From Phycisphaerales bacterium (GTDB taxonomy: Bacteria > Planctomycetota > Phycisphaerae > Phycisphaerales > SM1A02), in contig SIAA01000009.1 in assembly GCA_009692045.1 (NCBI GenBank), positions 1 through 60,589 of the forward strand: a stretch of 60,589 nucleotides of DNA, read 5' to 3'. The notes beneath the pieces were generated by a model, which worked only from the letters and a program-made list of their open reading frames with translations, was not told where the DNA came from and ran no database searches. Both the position numbers and the translations under genes were made by a program. Positions 44,157 to 53,251 of this stretch are shown here, one piece after another (the stretch's first letter is position 1; the number at the start of each line of letters is the position of its first letter).

Positions 44157-45437
44157 TCAGAGTCGACGTCGACGAAGTCCAACGACACCGCAGAAAAGAA
44201 GCGCCAATCCTCCAGGGGCGGGGATGGGCTGAGCTACAAACGAAGTGCTGAAACTCACGGTGTCACCGGCAGAAATACGGAATGAGAGGTTCAATCGACT
44301 CTCGGCACCAATCGCGGGGCCAGGAGCGGAAGGACCAGGTAACCCGAACGACATCGGGGTTATGGACGCACTGCCGAACGGTCCGGCCTGTAGTCCGGGC
44401 CAGTTCGTGCCAAGATTCCAGGTGTTGGCACCAATCGCGGCCGACCAGAGGCTGGTATTCGCAGCATCCCCGATCAGCGCCATTTGTCCACCATCACCAT
44501 TCGCAGAGAAAGTTCCGGCAACCGAGCCGCCAACCACTGTCTGCATGGAGCCAGAAAGGGTGGGAAGCCGAAGTATCAGGGAAATCAACTGTGTCTCAGT
44601 TGAGGAGTTGGTGTAGATGAGACTGCCGCCCATGAGCGCGCGCCCCGCCTGTGCCACATCGGTGCCGATGAGGCTGAAGATCAGCGAGTGGTCCGCCGAA
44701 AGACTGGAGTTGCCGTTGTACTGGAAAATACCTAGCGCCTGAGTGGCGGTCCCAGTGGGAGCAATGGCGGTTGCGACCCCGTTGACATCCAAGTTGATGG
44801 TCAGTGCGGGGCCATCAGCAGTAGCCGTGCCACCCAGTGCGAGTGCCCCAACTACCGACGCGGCAACCGCACCGGTTCGCCGTCGCCGACGACCAGTAAA
44901 CAGGCCTGAGGCCGCAGCCACAGCCAGCGCACCAGGAGCAGGAACAGGCTGCATCACGAGATTGCTGTTGAAACTTGCGGAATCACCGGACGAAAGAAGG
45001 AAACGAAGCACGATTTGGAAGTTGTTGTTCACGGGGCCCACCGAAAGTGAGGGGACAGGTGCGCCGAAACTCACAGGGCCAAACGACCCAGCCATAAACG
45101 GATCTGTCGAGAGTGAGAAGGGCGCGGTCAGTAAAGAAGCAACGCTTTGGCCGTCGACAAGTGCGGTGTAAATCGCCGCCCCGGGTACAGCTGTTAGAAA
45201 CGATCCGGTTCCATCCAGATCCACGAGACTCCCCGAGATGGTTCCGCCAGCGAGACAGTCCCCCATGGGCGAAGTTAGGTCACGGGTAAAGGTGACCGAG
45301 TACTCCTGTGTGGAGGCTGAGTCGTTGTAAACGGTGTACTTCCCGGTAAGGATGTCAGCCGAGGCGTATGAGCCGGCCACTGTGGCGGCTAGTACAGCCA
45401 GCAGTCCTTTTCCTCTATTGGCAATAACAAAAGCCAC
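44157..45437 (-). CDS. fused double PEP-CTERM exported protein
   Basis: 426 residues made of two related units. Unit one has a signal peptide (about 1-27), a beta-rich domain ending SSGDSASFNSNL, then a complete sorting tail: P-V-P-A-P-G at about 165-169, a hydrophobic stretch and RRRRR at about 183-187. Immediately after it a second signal-peptide-like stretch (TGAVAASVVGALALGGTATA) starts unit two, which ends with S-A-G-D-T-V-S-F-S-T-S-F, PIPAPG, a hydrophobic stretch and RRRRL at the end. GTG start with an AAGGAG site. This looks like a fusion of tandem genes whose end and start have merged. The exosortase that would process it is not in the window. Confidence 0.8.
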   Translation of the reverse strand: MAFVIANRGKGLLAVLAATVAGSYASADILTGKYTVYNDSASTQEYSVTFTRDLTSPMGDCLAGGTISGSLVDLDGTGSFLTAVPGAAIYTALVDGQSVASLLTAPFSLSTDPFMAGSFGPVSFGAPVPSLSVGPVNNNFQIVLRFLLSSGDSASFNSNLVMQPVPAPGALAVAAASGLFTGRRRRRTGAVAASVVGALALGGTATADGPALTINLDVNGVATAIAPTGTATQALGIFQYNGNSSLSADHSLIFSLIGTDVAQAGRALMGGSLIYTNSSTETQLISLILRLPTLSGSMQTVVGGSVAGTFSANGDGGQMALIGDAANTSLWSAAIGANTWNLGTNWPGLQAGPFGSASITPMSFGLPGPSAPGPAIGAESRLNLSFRISAGDTVSFSTSFVAQPIPAPGGLALLFCGVVGLRRRRL

Positions 45438-45500
45438 AAGACTCTCCTTAGCAAAGGTCTGGCTTCGCCCTTTTCCCTAAGGCGTTGCCCAAAACAAGTT
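45438..45500 (-). promoter_or_regulatory. structured leader of the PEP-CTERM gene
   Basis: Read on the minus strand, a hairpin with a CGCC/GGCG core (about 45461-45484) is followed by CCTT-TGCT-AAGG (about 45448-45460), which pairs half of the AAGGAG ribosome-binding site. This could gate translation. It does not match a c-di-GMP riboswitch closely enough for me to name it. Confidence 0.3.
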
Positions 45501-45643
45501 GTCAGTAGCCAGCGCGGCTATCGATGTAGTGACTCTAGCTCATGTTTTCTATAAGCCAAGGTTTTTCAGCGGTATTCAGCGACATTTTGCGGGGCACAGC
45601 GCTAGCGGCGCAAGTTGGCTCCAGCGCCACTGATTATTGACGC

Positions 45644-46657
45644 TCATCTATCGATCAAATCGACACCCGAGGCCTCAGCTTCGACTCGTTCCAGCAGCGC
45701 CGCCCTCATGGCATTCGTATCGGTGGCTAGTCGAATGCTTTCTTTCAGGGACTTCACATGAAGCATCGACTTGCCATACCAACTGATTCGCTTGCGCATG
45801 GTGTCTACGGCGTGATGCTCGTCGCTGTAGCGATTCAGCAGATCGAGGTGGCGCAGAATCACTCGCAACTTCTCCAACAGAGTTGGCTCGGCACCCGCGT
45901 CGCCGGATCGGATCACGCGGAGTGCTCTGCGAAACAACCATGGTTCGCGCAGAGCGGCGCGGCCGATCATCACCCCAGAGCATCCTGTTGAACTCATCAA
46001 CTCGGCCGCGTGCTCCGGCAGTGTCACATCACCGTTTCCAATTACGGGGATCTTGTCGACAGCCGCCACCACCTCGCCGATTGCGTTCCAATCTGCCTTG
46101 CCAGAGAACAGTTGCACGGTGTATCTGCCATGAACCGTGACCGCCGCAATCCCCACCCTCTCCAGCGCTCGAGCCAGAGCCGGTGCGACCCGATGCTCCG
46201 CATCCCAGCCGATGCGCAGTTTCGCGGTCACCGGCACTCGATTGCCGCTGTGACGACTCACGGCATCAACGATGCCCGCCGCAAGTCGAACGGTTGAGTC
46301 GATGTCACAGAGAAGCAGCGAGCCGCCGTGTTTCTTGGCCACCTTGTCAACGGGGCAACCCATGTTGATGTCGATGAGCGATGCGCCGTGGTCGATGGCC
46401 CATACAGCGGCCTCAGGGAGCGGGTCGTTGGCATTGCCATACAGTTGCATGCCACAGGGCTGGTCCAGACCGTTGGTAGCGGCTAGCTCGAGGGTGCGCC
46501 TCGACTGACGCAGCACTGCGTGGCAGTTGAGCAGATCTGTGCAAGCGAGACCGACTCCACCCTGCTCACGGCAGAGGATGCGAAATGCCAGATCGCAGTG
46601 GCCCGCGATGGGAGCGAGCAGGAGGGGCGAGGCAAGTTCAAGAGGTCCGATTCGCAC
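45644..46657 (-). CDS. dus: tRNA-dihydrouridine synthase
   Basis: About 337 residues: FMN-dependent TIM barrel with [13 protein letters not shown], the catalytic-loop [20 protein letters not shown] whose Cys is the proton donor, HGR in [16 protein letters not shown], and the phosphate-binding IGNGDV and GVMIGRAAL. The C-terminal helical domain follows. Dus reduces specific uridines of tRNA. The ORF continues upstream through the overlapping exonuclease, but the natural start is the GTG at 46657 (V-R-I-G-P), a 20-bp overlap with the previous gene. It is the last gene of the long minus-strand run. Confidence 0.93.
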   Translation of the reverse strand: MRIGPLELASPLLLAPIAGHCDLAFRILCREQGGVGLACTDLLNCHAVLRQSRRTLELAATNGLDQPCGMQLYGNANDPLPEAAVWAIDHGASLIDINMGCPVDKVAKKHGGSLLLCDIDSTVRLAAGIVDAVSRHSGNRVPVTAKLRIGWDAEHRVAPALARALERVGIAAVTVHGRYTVQLFSGKADWNAIGEVVAAVDKIPVIGNGDVTLPEHAAELMSSTGCSGVMIGRAALREPWLFRRALRVIRSGDAGAEPTLLEKLRVILRHLDLLNRYSDEHHAVDTMRKRISWYGKSMLHVKSLKESIRLATDTNAMRAALLERVEAEASGVDLIDR

Positions 46658-47243
46658 TCGACCTCGCGTCTTCCAGCAACAGATGCCACATATACGGTTT
46701 TCCCGACTTTGGATGGGTGCGCTGAAGCAGTTCGGCCAAAGCTTCAACATCTCCGGTGGCACGGTGTGCGGCACCAGGATCTATGGTGTGAGCCTTCAGA
46801 AGCGTTTGCATCTGGGCGTTGGGGAACCCCAGTGACTTCCAGGGGATGCGCTTGCAGGAGCACCGCCATTTGAGCGCCTTGATCCAATGAAAGTGACGCG
46901 AGAGCATGCCGCGGTCGAAGTCACAGTTGTGGGCAACGACAAATGCGGCACTCTCAAGAAGAGTGCGCACTCGGCGCTCGTCGAACTTCTTTCCTCGAAC
47001 ATCGTCGAAGGAGATGCCGTGAACGTACTGCGCGCCCGGATCGATCGTGCCCTTCGGCTCCTGCAATCCGTGATAGGTGGCCCTGATGCGCCTGACGCGC
47101 GCCGTCAGTTCATCACACTCCAGCAGAACAATGGCCAGTTCAATAACCTCGGCACTAGCCGACATGCCGGTGGTTTCGGTGTCGAGAATCGCAACAAGCA
47201 GCGATGGCCCCTCATCGTCGGTCTGCTCGAACAACCCACTCAT
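46638..47243 (-). CDS. DnaQ-like 3'-5' exonuclease
   Basis: 201 residues of the DEDDh fold: ExoI LDTETTG, ExoII region [12 protein letters not shown] and Exo[17 protein letters not shown], so all acidic metal ligands and the catalytic His are visible. It resembles the epsilon proofreading or RNase T families, but no polymerase partner is adjacent. ATG 47243 overlaps the stop of the esterase gene as ATGA, giving this start rather than 47315. Confidence 0.88.
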   Translation of the reverse strand: MSGLFEQTDDEGPSLLVAILDTETTGMSASAEVIELAIVLLECDELTARVRRIRATYHGLQEPKGTIDPGAQYVHGISFDDVRGKKFDERRVRTLLESAAFVVAHNCDFDRGMLSRHFHWIKALKWRCSCKRIPWKSLGFPNAQMQTLLKAHTIDPGAAHRATGDVEALAELLQRTHPKSGKPYMWHLLLEDARSSANRTS

Positions 47244-49963
47244 GGCCCCTGGGGTTCCGCGGGATCTGTGATCCACTGAGAGGAAAGCGCGGAGAGAGAG
47301 TTCTTCAAGGTCCAATCGTTGGCGAAGAACCCAGCGGCGCGGAATCCGCTGGCACCGGATCGAAGCATGTCGGCGTCGATCACCAGGAAGTCGGGGTAGC
47401 CAGTACCGGAGAGGAAGTAAGGCATTCGTTCTGTAAGCCTAAGCCCAGCGTTGCCTGTGCCCGAAACTATTCCGACAAGAGAGTTTGGATCGTCATGCCG
47501 CCGACTGGGGCGGACCGCCACGCAGGCAATCGAATCACCTGTCAGCACTCGGTCATCAAGACGAACCTCGCCGCGGCGAACCGCCAGCGGGGCGTCGCCA
47601 ATAAGGGCGCCCCAAACGGGATTCATGTCCCCGTGCCCGTAAAGCACGACATTGCGGTCACGAAAGGGATCGGTTGCCGGGGCGCTAATAGCGTCCGCAT
47701 TATTACCGAGCGCAGGTTGGGCGCCGCGTTGGCGCAGATACTCGTCGTCAGTAACGATCTCCAGTGCTCCGTTGCCGCGGATCCAAAACTGCTCGGCGTC
47801 GAATCGGGCTTTGTTGGCCGCCCACAGATTTTCTACCGTAGTCCCATGAGTTCCGACTACCAGTACGACATCGCGGTCGAACGCCGCCTTGAAGCCACCG
47901 CAGAGCTGTGGGGATTTCTCACCACGACTCGGAGCCGAACAGATAGTCCACGCGCCGTTCTCTCGGCACAGCCACAAGAGATCGCCGCCATCGGGCTCGG
48001 GCGCACTAATGGTTTGTCCATCGATCTCGAGTTTGACTATCGCCGCGTCGCCATCGATGTCAGCATCGAGACCGAGCATGGCAACATTCATAGTCGTGCC
48101 TTTGATGGATGAGCCCTCGGTGCTACGCGACAGTTTCACACTGCTCGGTTCCAGGGGGATCTGCTGCTGCGCCACTGTGACCCAGTGACTTACGGCGTTG
48201 ATGCCGGGCGAGATAGTTGTGAAATCTATCGAGTCAACACCCTCCGGCTCAGGCAGGGTACGAGTGGTCAAGAAGTCGATCATGGGAGGCCAGTCGACAC
48301 ACTGATCTCCCCACCAGTGCCCAGCCCCTCGCTGCTCGTGGTAAGCAAAGTCGCTGTGGAACTCGCTCAACTCGTGGCGCATCATCCGAGACTGTTCAAC
48401 AGGAACATTGTCATCTGCGTCCCCGTGCAGGATGAAGACACCCTCCTGAGCAAAGTTTTGTTTCAGCAGCAATGTTCGGCTGGGGTTGGCAGCACTTCGC
48501 AGCACAGCCTGGATCGGATCACTCGAGTCCTGCTCGGGTGTTCCGCTGTAACTGGAAAAACTAATCCAGCCCGCGCTGGGACCGATCGCGGCGAATCGGC
48601 CGGGATAGTGCGCCCCCAACTGCCATGTTCCGTGTCCGCCCATCGAGTGTCCCGAGAGCCACTGCCGACGCGGGTCGGTGTGATGGCGCACTGATGCTGC
48701 GTTCATCGCCTCCAACGCGTCGAGGCGTCCCCAGTCCTCCCAGTCGAATCCGAATGGTCTTCGATTGGTGGGAGCAACAACGATCCAGTCTGGTTGGGGC
48801 GCGTAACAGCGCGCCTGACTCGTGGCTTCAACCGAGGCGCCGTGCAGCGATAGAAGCAGCCCCGGGCGCTTGGCAAGATCGGGTGTGGCGAGGTGCGGGG
48901 ATGGTGCTGGCGTAGCGGCACCAACCTCAGTTGCCTTGGCCGCGCTCAAGGGAGGAACGAGGGCGTAGTACTGAACACTGCCATCAACAGCACTGACGAA
49001 AGTTTCCTTGCGGCATTCATGCGCTTCCTTCGCGGTGAGCGTCACAGTGACTTCGTCCAGATACGGATCGTCACTGCGTGATCGCTCACTTGCTTCAGCC
49101 GCCTGACGAGCCCGTTCGCCGGAGAGAAGCCGAAGAGTCCAATCACAAGGGCCAGCCACGGCGGGGGCTCCCGAGAGAATGGGCACGGGAATCTTGAGAA
49201 CCGAAAGTGCCGGAACAGTCATGATCGCTGAGCGCGTTGCCTCAGCGGGCATCTCTGCTGCTGCTGCTGCTGCGGAGTTCACCGCTGCCGTCTCAGGCTT
49301 TGCCGCCGCCTCTGCTTCTATGGCAACTTCAATGGGGGAGTTGGACGGGTTGCATACGGGGATGCCGATGAACTCATCGACGCGACTGCCAACCACCAGG
49401 TCGGGAACCGTGGAGTCTGCCAGAGCGATCCACGGGTCCTGCGATGGCAAGGGCAAGAGTTGCGCTCTCAACTGGCCGCGGGCGCACACGAACATGAAAC
49501 TGTTGCTGCCCTTGCGAAGATGCACCGGCAGCTTCACAAACCCGTGTCCATAAGGATCGCCACCGCGCGGCTCGCCGTTGACATAAACGACAGAGTGGCC
49601 GCGCGCGTCCAGCACCGCCTCGGTGGCAGTGGCGCTATCAAAGTTGAACCACATGTATGAACCAGCGAGATCATCGCCTTCGAACTGATGATCCTTGGCG
49701 CGCAGAAGCCGCCACGCCGGGCCGCCGGCAAATGCCGCTGCGCCCGCCTGTGGCTCAAGAAGTGAGTTGGTGATTATGGCGAACTCCAGCGGATCAATCT
49801 TCAGCACGCTGCGCCCGCTCTTTTGGAACCCGCCCACCACTAGGGCCGAATCAAAAGTGTGGAGAGGTTCGGCAGCGAGGTCTTCGATCGATACTGCGCC
49901 AACGGTCGCCCCTGCTATCGGCAGGGTCAGGAACAGGCAGATGATCAGCAACCCAGATGACAT
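47240..49963 (-). CDS. large exported alpha/beta-hydrolase (esterase / peptidase family)
   Basis: 907 residues. Signal peptide at the chosen ATG 49963 (about 1-22). An N-terminal beta region, including a jelly-roll-like part (ARGHSVVYVNGEPRGGDPYGHGFVKL), is followed by an alpha/beta-hydrolase core (about 355-600): LLSLHGASVEATSQARCY, the nucleophile GHSMGGHGTWQ, Asp in FILHGDADDNVPVEQS and His in RGAGHWWGDQCVDWP. This is the prolyl-oligopeptidase or PHB-depolymerase branch. A further beta domain of about 200 residues ends the protein. Likely cleaves an ester or peptide outside the cell. Substrate not evident. Confidence 0.85.
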   Translation of the reverse strand: MSSGLLIICLFLTLPIAGATVGAVSIEDLAAEPLHTFDSALVVGGFQKSGRSVLKIDPLEFAIITNSLLEPQAGAAAFAGGPAWRLLRAKDHQFEGDDLAGSYMWFNFDSATATEAVLDARGHSVVYVNGEPRGGDPYGHGFVKLPVHLRKGSNSFMFVCARGQLRAQLLPLPSQDPWIALADSTVPDLVVGSRVDEFIGIPVCNPSNSPIEVAIEAEAAAKPETAAVNSAAAAAAEMPAEATRSAIMTVPALSVLKIPVPILSGAPAVAGPCDWTLRLLSGERARQAAEASERSRSDDPYLDEVTVTLTAKEAHECRKETFVSAVDGSVQYYALVPPLSAAKATEVGAATPAPSPHLATPDLAKRPGLLLSLHGASVEATSQARCYAPQPDWIVVAPTNRRPFGFDWEDWGRLDALEAMNAASVRHHTDPRRQWLSGHSMGGHGTWQLGAHYPGRFAAIGPSAGWISFSSYSGTPEQDSSDPIQAVLRSAANPSRTLLLKQNFAQEGVFILHGDADDNVPVEQSRMMRHELSEFHSDFAYHEQRGAGHWWGDQCVDWPPMIDFLTTRTLPEPEGVDSIDFTTISPGINAVSHWVTVAQQQIPLEPSSVKLSRSTEGSSIKGTTMNVAMLGLDADIDGDAAIVKLEIDGQTISAPEPDGGDLLWLCRENGAWTICSAPSRGEKSPQLCGGFKAAFDRDVVLVVGTHGTTVENLWAANKARFDAEQFWIRGNGALEIVTDDEYLRQRGAQPALGNNADAISAPATDPFRDRNVVLYGHGDMNPVWGALIGDAPLAVRRGEVRLDDRVLTGDSIACVAVRPSRRHDDPNSLVGIVSGTGNAGLRLTERMPYFLSGTGYPDFLVIDADMLRSGASGFRAAGFFANDWTLKNSLSALSSQWITDPAEPQGP

Positions 49964-49973
49964 GCGCGCCAGC

Positions 49974-50648
49974 CTACTGATGTCCTTCCACGGAAGTTTC
50001 CTCGAGTCGGTAAAGACCCATGAGAAGCCCTCCAGCAACGAAGGGATCAACTTCAAGGCGCCCCCGCACGGTCCCAAACCGAATCAGGTGCTGCCCACGC
50101 CAGGCGATCGGCGTTGGAAGCGATGCCTCAATGGAGTCGAAGGGTGTGGGCGGCAATCCGATGCAGCACCCATCCCAGCGATCGAGCATCACAAGTAGCT
50201 CCGAGGTGCTCTCGGCCACCAGGGGCGCCGCAAGGAATCCATCAATCTGAATCCAGTTGCCGGCAAGAAGGTCGATGCGTGCCGGTAAAGTTTGCTCGGG
50301 GAACCGAGGATCGAATCCCTCGGCGCCAGAAGTGAGCAGTGACCAACCGATGCGGTAGGGATCCTCCTTGGAGCCGCTGCCATGAACATCAAATCGTCCG
50401 TCAAGACGAAGCGTGCGAGAGTCAAGTCGCACTATCGCAGCCGGAGCTTTCTTGGCGGTGCCCGGCGCGGCATCTGAAACGGGCGCGCTTGCCGGAGTCG
50501 CTGCCGAACCAACTGACGAACTTGCTGCCGGGCTCGCTGGCGGACTTGGGGCGGGCGCGGGCGCAGCCGCGTCATCACACGCGGCGCAAACTGCTGTGGC
50601 AAAGAGCAGGCCTAGAGCGGCGCGGGTGTTGGCATCGAAGTAGCTCAA
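49974..50648 (-). CDS. lipoprotein-like protein with DUF3299-like domain
   Basis: 224 residues. Hydrophobic start followed by C-A-A-C-D-D (lipobox-like near residue 24) and a Pro/Ala/Ser-rich spacer to about residue 70. The core contains WIQIDGFLAAPLVAESTSELLVMLDRWDGCCIGLPPTPFDSIEA and IRFGTVRGRLEVDPFV, a pattern of DUF3299 proteins. TTG start overlapping the preceding stop by 4 bases. Role unknown; its place after the ebo genes is consistent with an envelope function. Confidence 0.7.
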   Translation of the reverse strand: MSYFDANTRAALGLLFATAVCAACDDAAAPAPAPSPPASPAASSSVGSAATPASAPVSDAAPGTAKKAPAAIVRLDSRTLRLDGRFDVHGSGSKEDPYRIGWSLLTSGAEGFDPRFPEQTLPARIDLLAGNWIQIDGFLAAPLVAESTSELLVMLDRWDGCCIGLPPTPFDSIEASLPTPIAWRGQHLIRFGTVRGRLEVDPFVAGGLLMGLYRLEETSVEGHQ

Positions 50649-52024
50649 CAGTCAAACATCTGGGCCAGCAGCGCAGCCTTCACCTGATGGGCGGGGACGG
50701 ATTCACCATCTGCTCGCGGATCATCAGCGATGTAGACAGGATCAAGTCCTGCCCCGCTATGCACTCGCCCATGCGAGCCGCGCACCAGAGTTGGATCAAG
50801 AGGAATCACATCGAGCAGAGTTCTCATGCCGAGTCGGCGGAGGAGCAGTTTTCTGGCCACGCGCAGGCGGGGGAACATCAAACGAGGATCAAAGAACAAC
50901 TCACATGGGTCGTATCCCGGCTTGCGGTGGATGTCCACGGTTCGCGCGAAATCGGGGGCCCGATGATCATCCATCCAGAAGGGATAGGCGAACCACTTGT
51001 CGGGCTTGGAGACCGCAACCAACTCGCCGGCCCGTTCATGGGCTAGACCGACAGCGGCCTGTTCGGTTCGGTCTAGTACCTGATCCACTCCAGCAACAGA
51101 CTCGAGAAGGCGTTTCACCTCGGCAATCTTGCCGGGCTGGCGAACACGCACATGGGCGACCTGGTGATCGCACACAGCAAACGCTTCGCACGCACCCACA
51201 TCGATCATGTCATGGCCCAGTTCATCACGCAGTGCCAGCAGGCCGGCCTCGCGCAATGTGCGATTGAGAAGTACCGCCCCCGTCACAGGAGCAATGCCAT
51301 ACTCGCTTACCACAGCGACCCGCACACCGACCCGGTCATAAAAGTCCAGCAGCGCTCCAAACACCCGGTCGACCTCCCGTAATTCAGATTGGATGGAGCG
51401 ATGGCCAGGGCCAAACTTTTGCAGGCAGTAGTCAAGATGGGGCAGGTACACCAACTGAATGGTGGGTTTGTGCAAGCGCCATACTTCCATGGAGGCGAGC
51501 GCAATCCAATCGGTGCACTCGATGCCAGCACTTGGCCCCCAGAACTTGAAAAGGGGGAAAGCACCCAGATCGGATTGAAGTCGCGCTCGAAGGGTGAAGG
51601 GCTTGGTAGCGATATCGGGGATCTTGCGCCCATCGGCGGTGTAGCAGGGACGCGGAGTCACCTCGATGTCCGCGGTCGAATGCATGTTGAACCACCAGAA
51701 GCAGTTGGCGGCAGTAACCGTGGGATCTCTCGTCTTCGCCGCATCCCAGAGTTTCTCGCCGCTCACCAGTCCGTTGGATTGCTTCCAAAAGTGAACCTCC
51801 CCCGATCCTCGATCGAACCAACCATTGCCAACAATGCCGTGTTCGCTGGGAGTGGTGCCCGTGAGAATCGTCGCCTGTGCCGAGCAGGTGACGGCGGGGA
51901 GCGGTGGAATGATGGTGCGAATGCCGCCGCAGCGGCGCGCGAATGATCGCAGTCTCGGGGTGGCATCACCAAAGAGACTGGGTGACAGTCCGGCAATGTT
52001 GATGATGGCGAGGGGGCGGGTCAT
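50645..52024 (-). CDS. alkaline-phosphatase / phosphodiesterase-family protein of the ebo cluster
   Basis: 459 residues with a nucleotide pyrophosphatase-like fold. The nucleophile Thr lies in LPAVTCSAQATILTG. Later landmarks are LPHLDYCLQKFGPGH and VSEYGI. The usual first Asp (DG) is replaced by IAGLSP, and the DH pair (SDHG) is SEYG, so normal zinc binding looks compromised. The same substitutions recur in my memory of this ebo-associated branch, which suggests an altered activity rather than decay. No signal peptide. It overlaps the next gene (TTGA) and follows eboC after 3 bp. Confidence 0.82.
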   Translation of the reverse strand: MTRPLAIINIAGLSPSLFGDATPRLRSFARRCGGIRTIIPPLPAVTCSAQATILTGTTPSEHGIVGNGWFDRGSGEVHFWKQSNGLVSGEKLWDAAKTRDPTVTAANCFWWFNMHSTADIEVTPRPCYTADGRKIPDIATKPFTLRARLQSDLGAFPLFKFWGPSAGIECTDWIALASMEVWRLHKPTIQLVYLPHLDYCLQKFGPGHRSIQSELREVDRVFGALLDFYDRVGVRVAVVSEYGIAPVTGAVLLNRTLREAGLLALRDELGHDMIDVGACEAFAVCDHQVAHVRVRQPGKIAEVKRLLESVAGVDQVLDRTEQAAVGLAHERAGELVAVSKPDKWFAYPFWMDDHRAPDFARTVDIHRKPGYDPCELFFDPRLMFPRLRVARKLLLRRLGMRTLLDVIPLDPTLVRGSHGRVHSGAGLDPVYIADDPRADGESVPAHQVKAALLAQMFDC

Positions 52025-52027
52025 CGG

Positions 52028-53239
52028 CTACGACCCGGAGATTCTGCGCTGTCCCCAGCGCGTGAGTAGCCAAGCTCCCGAGCAGACGAGGCCATAGCCG
52101 AGCGCTCCTGAAGCGACGCAGATAACCGCGTCATAGAGAGAGAACGCGGCGATGAGCATGCCTATGCCCGCCGTTGTTCTGGCGGGATGAGATCGCACCA
52201 GTTTCGCGGCGCGCCCCACGCTGACAACAAGAAGCGCCGTGAGCGCTACTGCCATCCCCAGAGCCACTGATATCCAAAGTATGCGCGACTCCACCGTTGA
52301 CTCGGCAACGCGCGAGGGCAGCCCGAGCCAGAGGAAGCTGAGCAGGGCTGCGACCAGCATCAAAGCGATCAGCCAGCGATGCAGACCCGGACTCGCACTT
52401 GGCGTTACGCGCCGCACCTCATCACGAGCGCTCGTTGAGAGAGCGATCGTGTAGGCGAATATCGCTGCGGCAGGTAGCGCCACTATCAGAATGAACTCGC
52501 CGGGGAAGGAGGCGCTGCGGCCGCCAGTATCTCCACAGAGTGCCACAGCTCCCATTATGAAAGCGCAGGCGCGGCAGGCGCCCAGCAATCCCACGGTCCA
52601 CGATGCTTCGATGTGCAACCAGTTGTAGAGGAGCAACATGATGAAGATCGCAGTCGAGCAAATCTGCCCCCAGCGCTCGCCGAAACCCTGAACCGCGGAA
52701 TCCGCGGGGGCCTCGATCAGGGTCCAGGCGATTGCCGCCACTCCAACGATCGTCCAGCCGCGCGCCAGCCCAACAAACAGAGGCGCCGTTCGCACGAGCC
52801 GGGCGTTCAACAAAACGATCCCCACGATTACTGCCACTAGGCCAGGAATCGGGACCTGCCCGCCAGTTGGAATCCACAGCCCCAGCGTTGCTAAGACCAC
52901 GAATGTGATCCAACCTCCGCGGCGAGAAATGCGCCCTGAGGGAAGTGGTCGCAGCGGTCGCTCTTGAGTGTCAGTAGATTCATCGAGCAGTCCATTGAGC
53001 GCCATCCCTGCCAGATACAAGCAGCAGACGCTCATCAGCGCGCCAAGAAATGGCCAGTGCTGCATGGTCCCGACGGCGCCCGCCATCCGCGCCCCAGCTT
53101 CGGTGTCGATCAGGGCAGAAGAATCCGGAGGCAGCTGCGCCAATGCCAGCGCGATCGCGTACCCAGCCAACACATTGGTAGCCACTGAGAGCAGATTGGA
53201 GATTCGGAGAAACTCCAGGTAGGCGAGAGTCGTGCGCAT
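52028..53239 (-). CDS. eboC: UbiA-family prenyltransferase-like protein EboC
   Basis: 403 residues with about eight or nine membrane helices. The Asp-rich substrate motif is NGLLDESTDTQERPLRPLPSGRIS, where the classical NDxxDxxxD is partly kept. A second Asp motif is not clear, as in other EboC proteins. Ebo clusters are reported to take part in moving precursors to the periplasm, for example in scytonemin synthesis in cyanobacteria. EboC is thought to be the membrane step. It is 12 bp after eboE and 3 bp before the phosphodiesterase-like gene. Confidence 0.85.
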   Translation of the reverse strand: MRTTLAYLEFLRISNLLSVATNVLAGYAIALALAQLPPDSSALIDTEAGARMAGAVGTMQHWPFLGALMSVCCLYLAGMALNGLLDESTDTQERPLRPLPSGRISRRGGWITFVVLATLGLWIPTGGQVPIPGLVAVIVGIVLLNARLVRTAPLFVGLARGWTIVGVAAIAWTLIEAPADSAVQGFGERWGQICSTAIFIMLLLYNWLHIEASWTVGLLGACRACAFIMGAVALCGDTGGRSASFPGEFILIVALPAAAIFAYTIALSTSARDEVRRVTPSASPGLHRWLIALMLVAALLSFLWLGLPSRVAESTVESRILWISVALGMAVALTALLVVSVGRAAKLVRSHPARTTAGIGMLIAAFSLYDAVICVASGALGYGLVCSGAWLLTRWGQRRISGS

Positions 53240-53251
53240 TGAACTTGCAGG

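Noticed and set aside
45438-45500. c-di-GMP riboswitch
   Set aside because: Some GGGCAA and AAGCC blocks are suggestive, but the conserved core sequence and tetraloop receptor are not complete.
47204-48112. 302-residue plus-strand ORF
   Set aside because: Antisense to the esterase gene and the exonuclease start; no recognisable domain.
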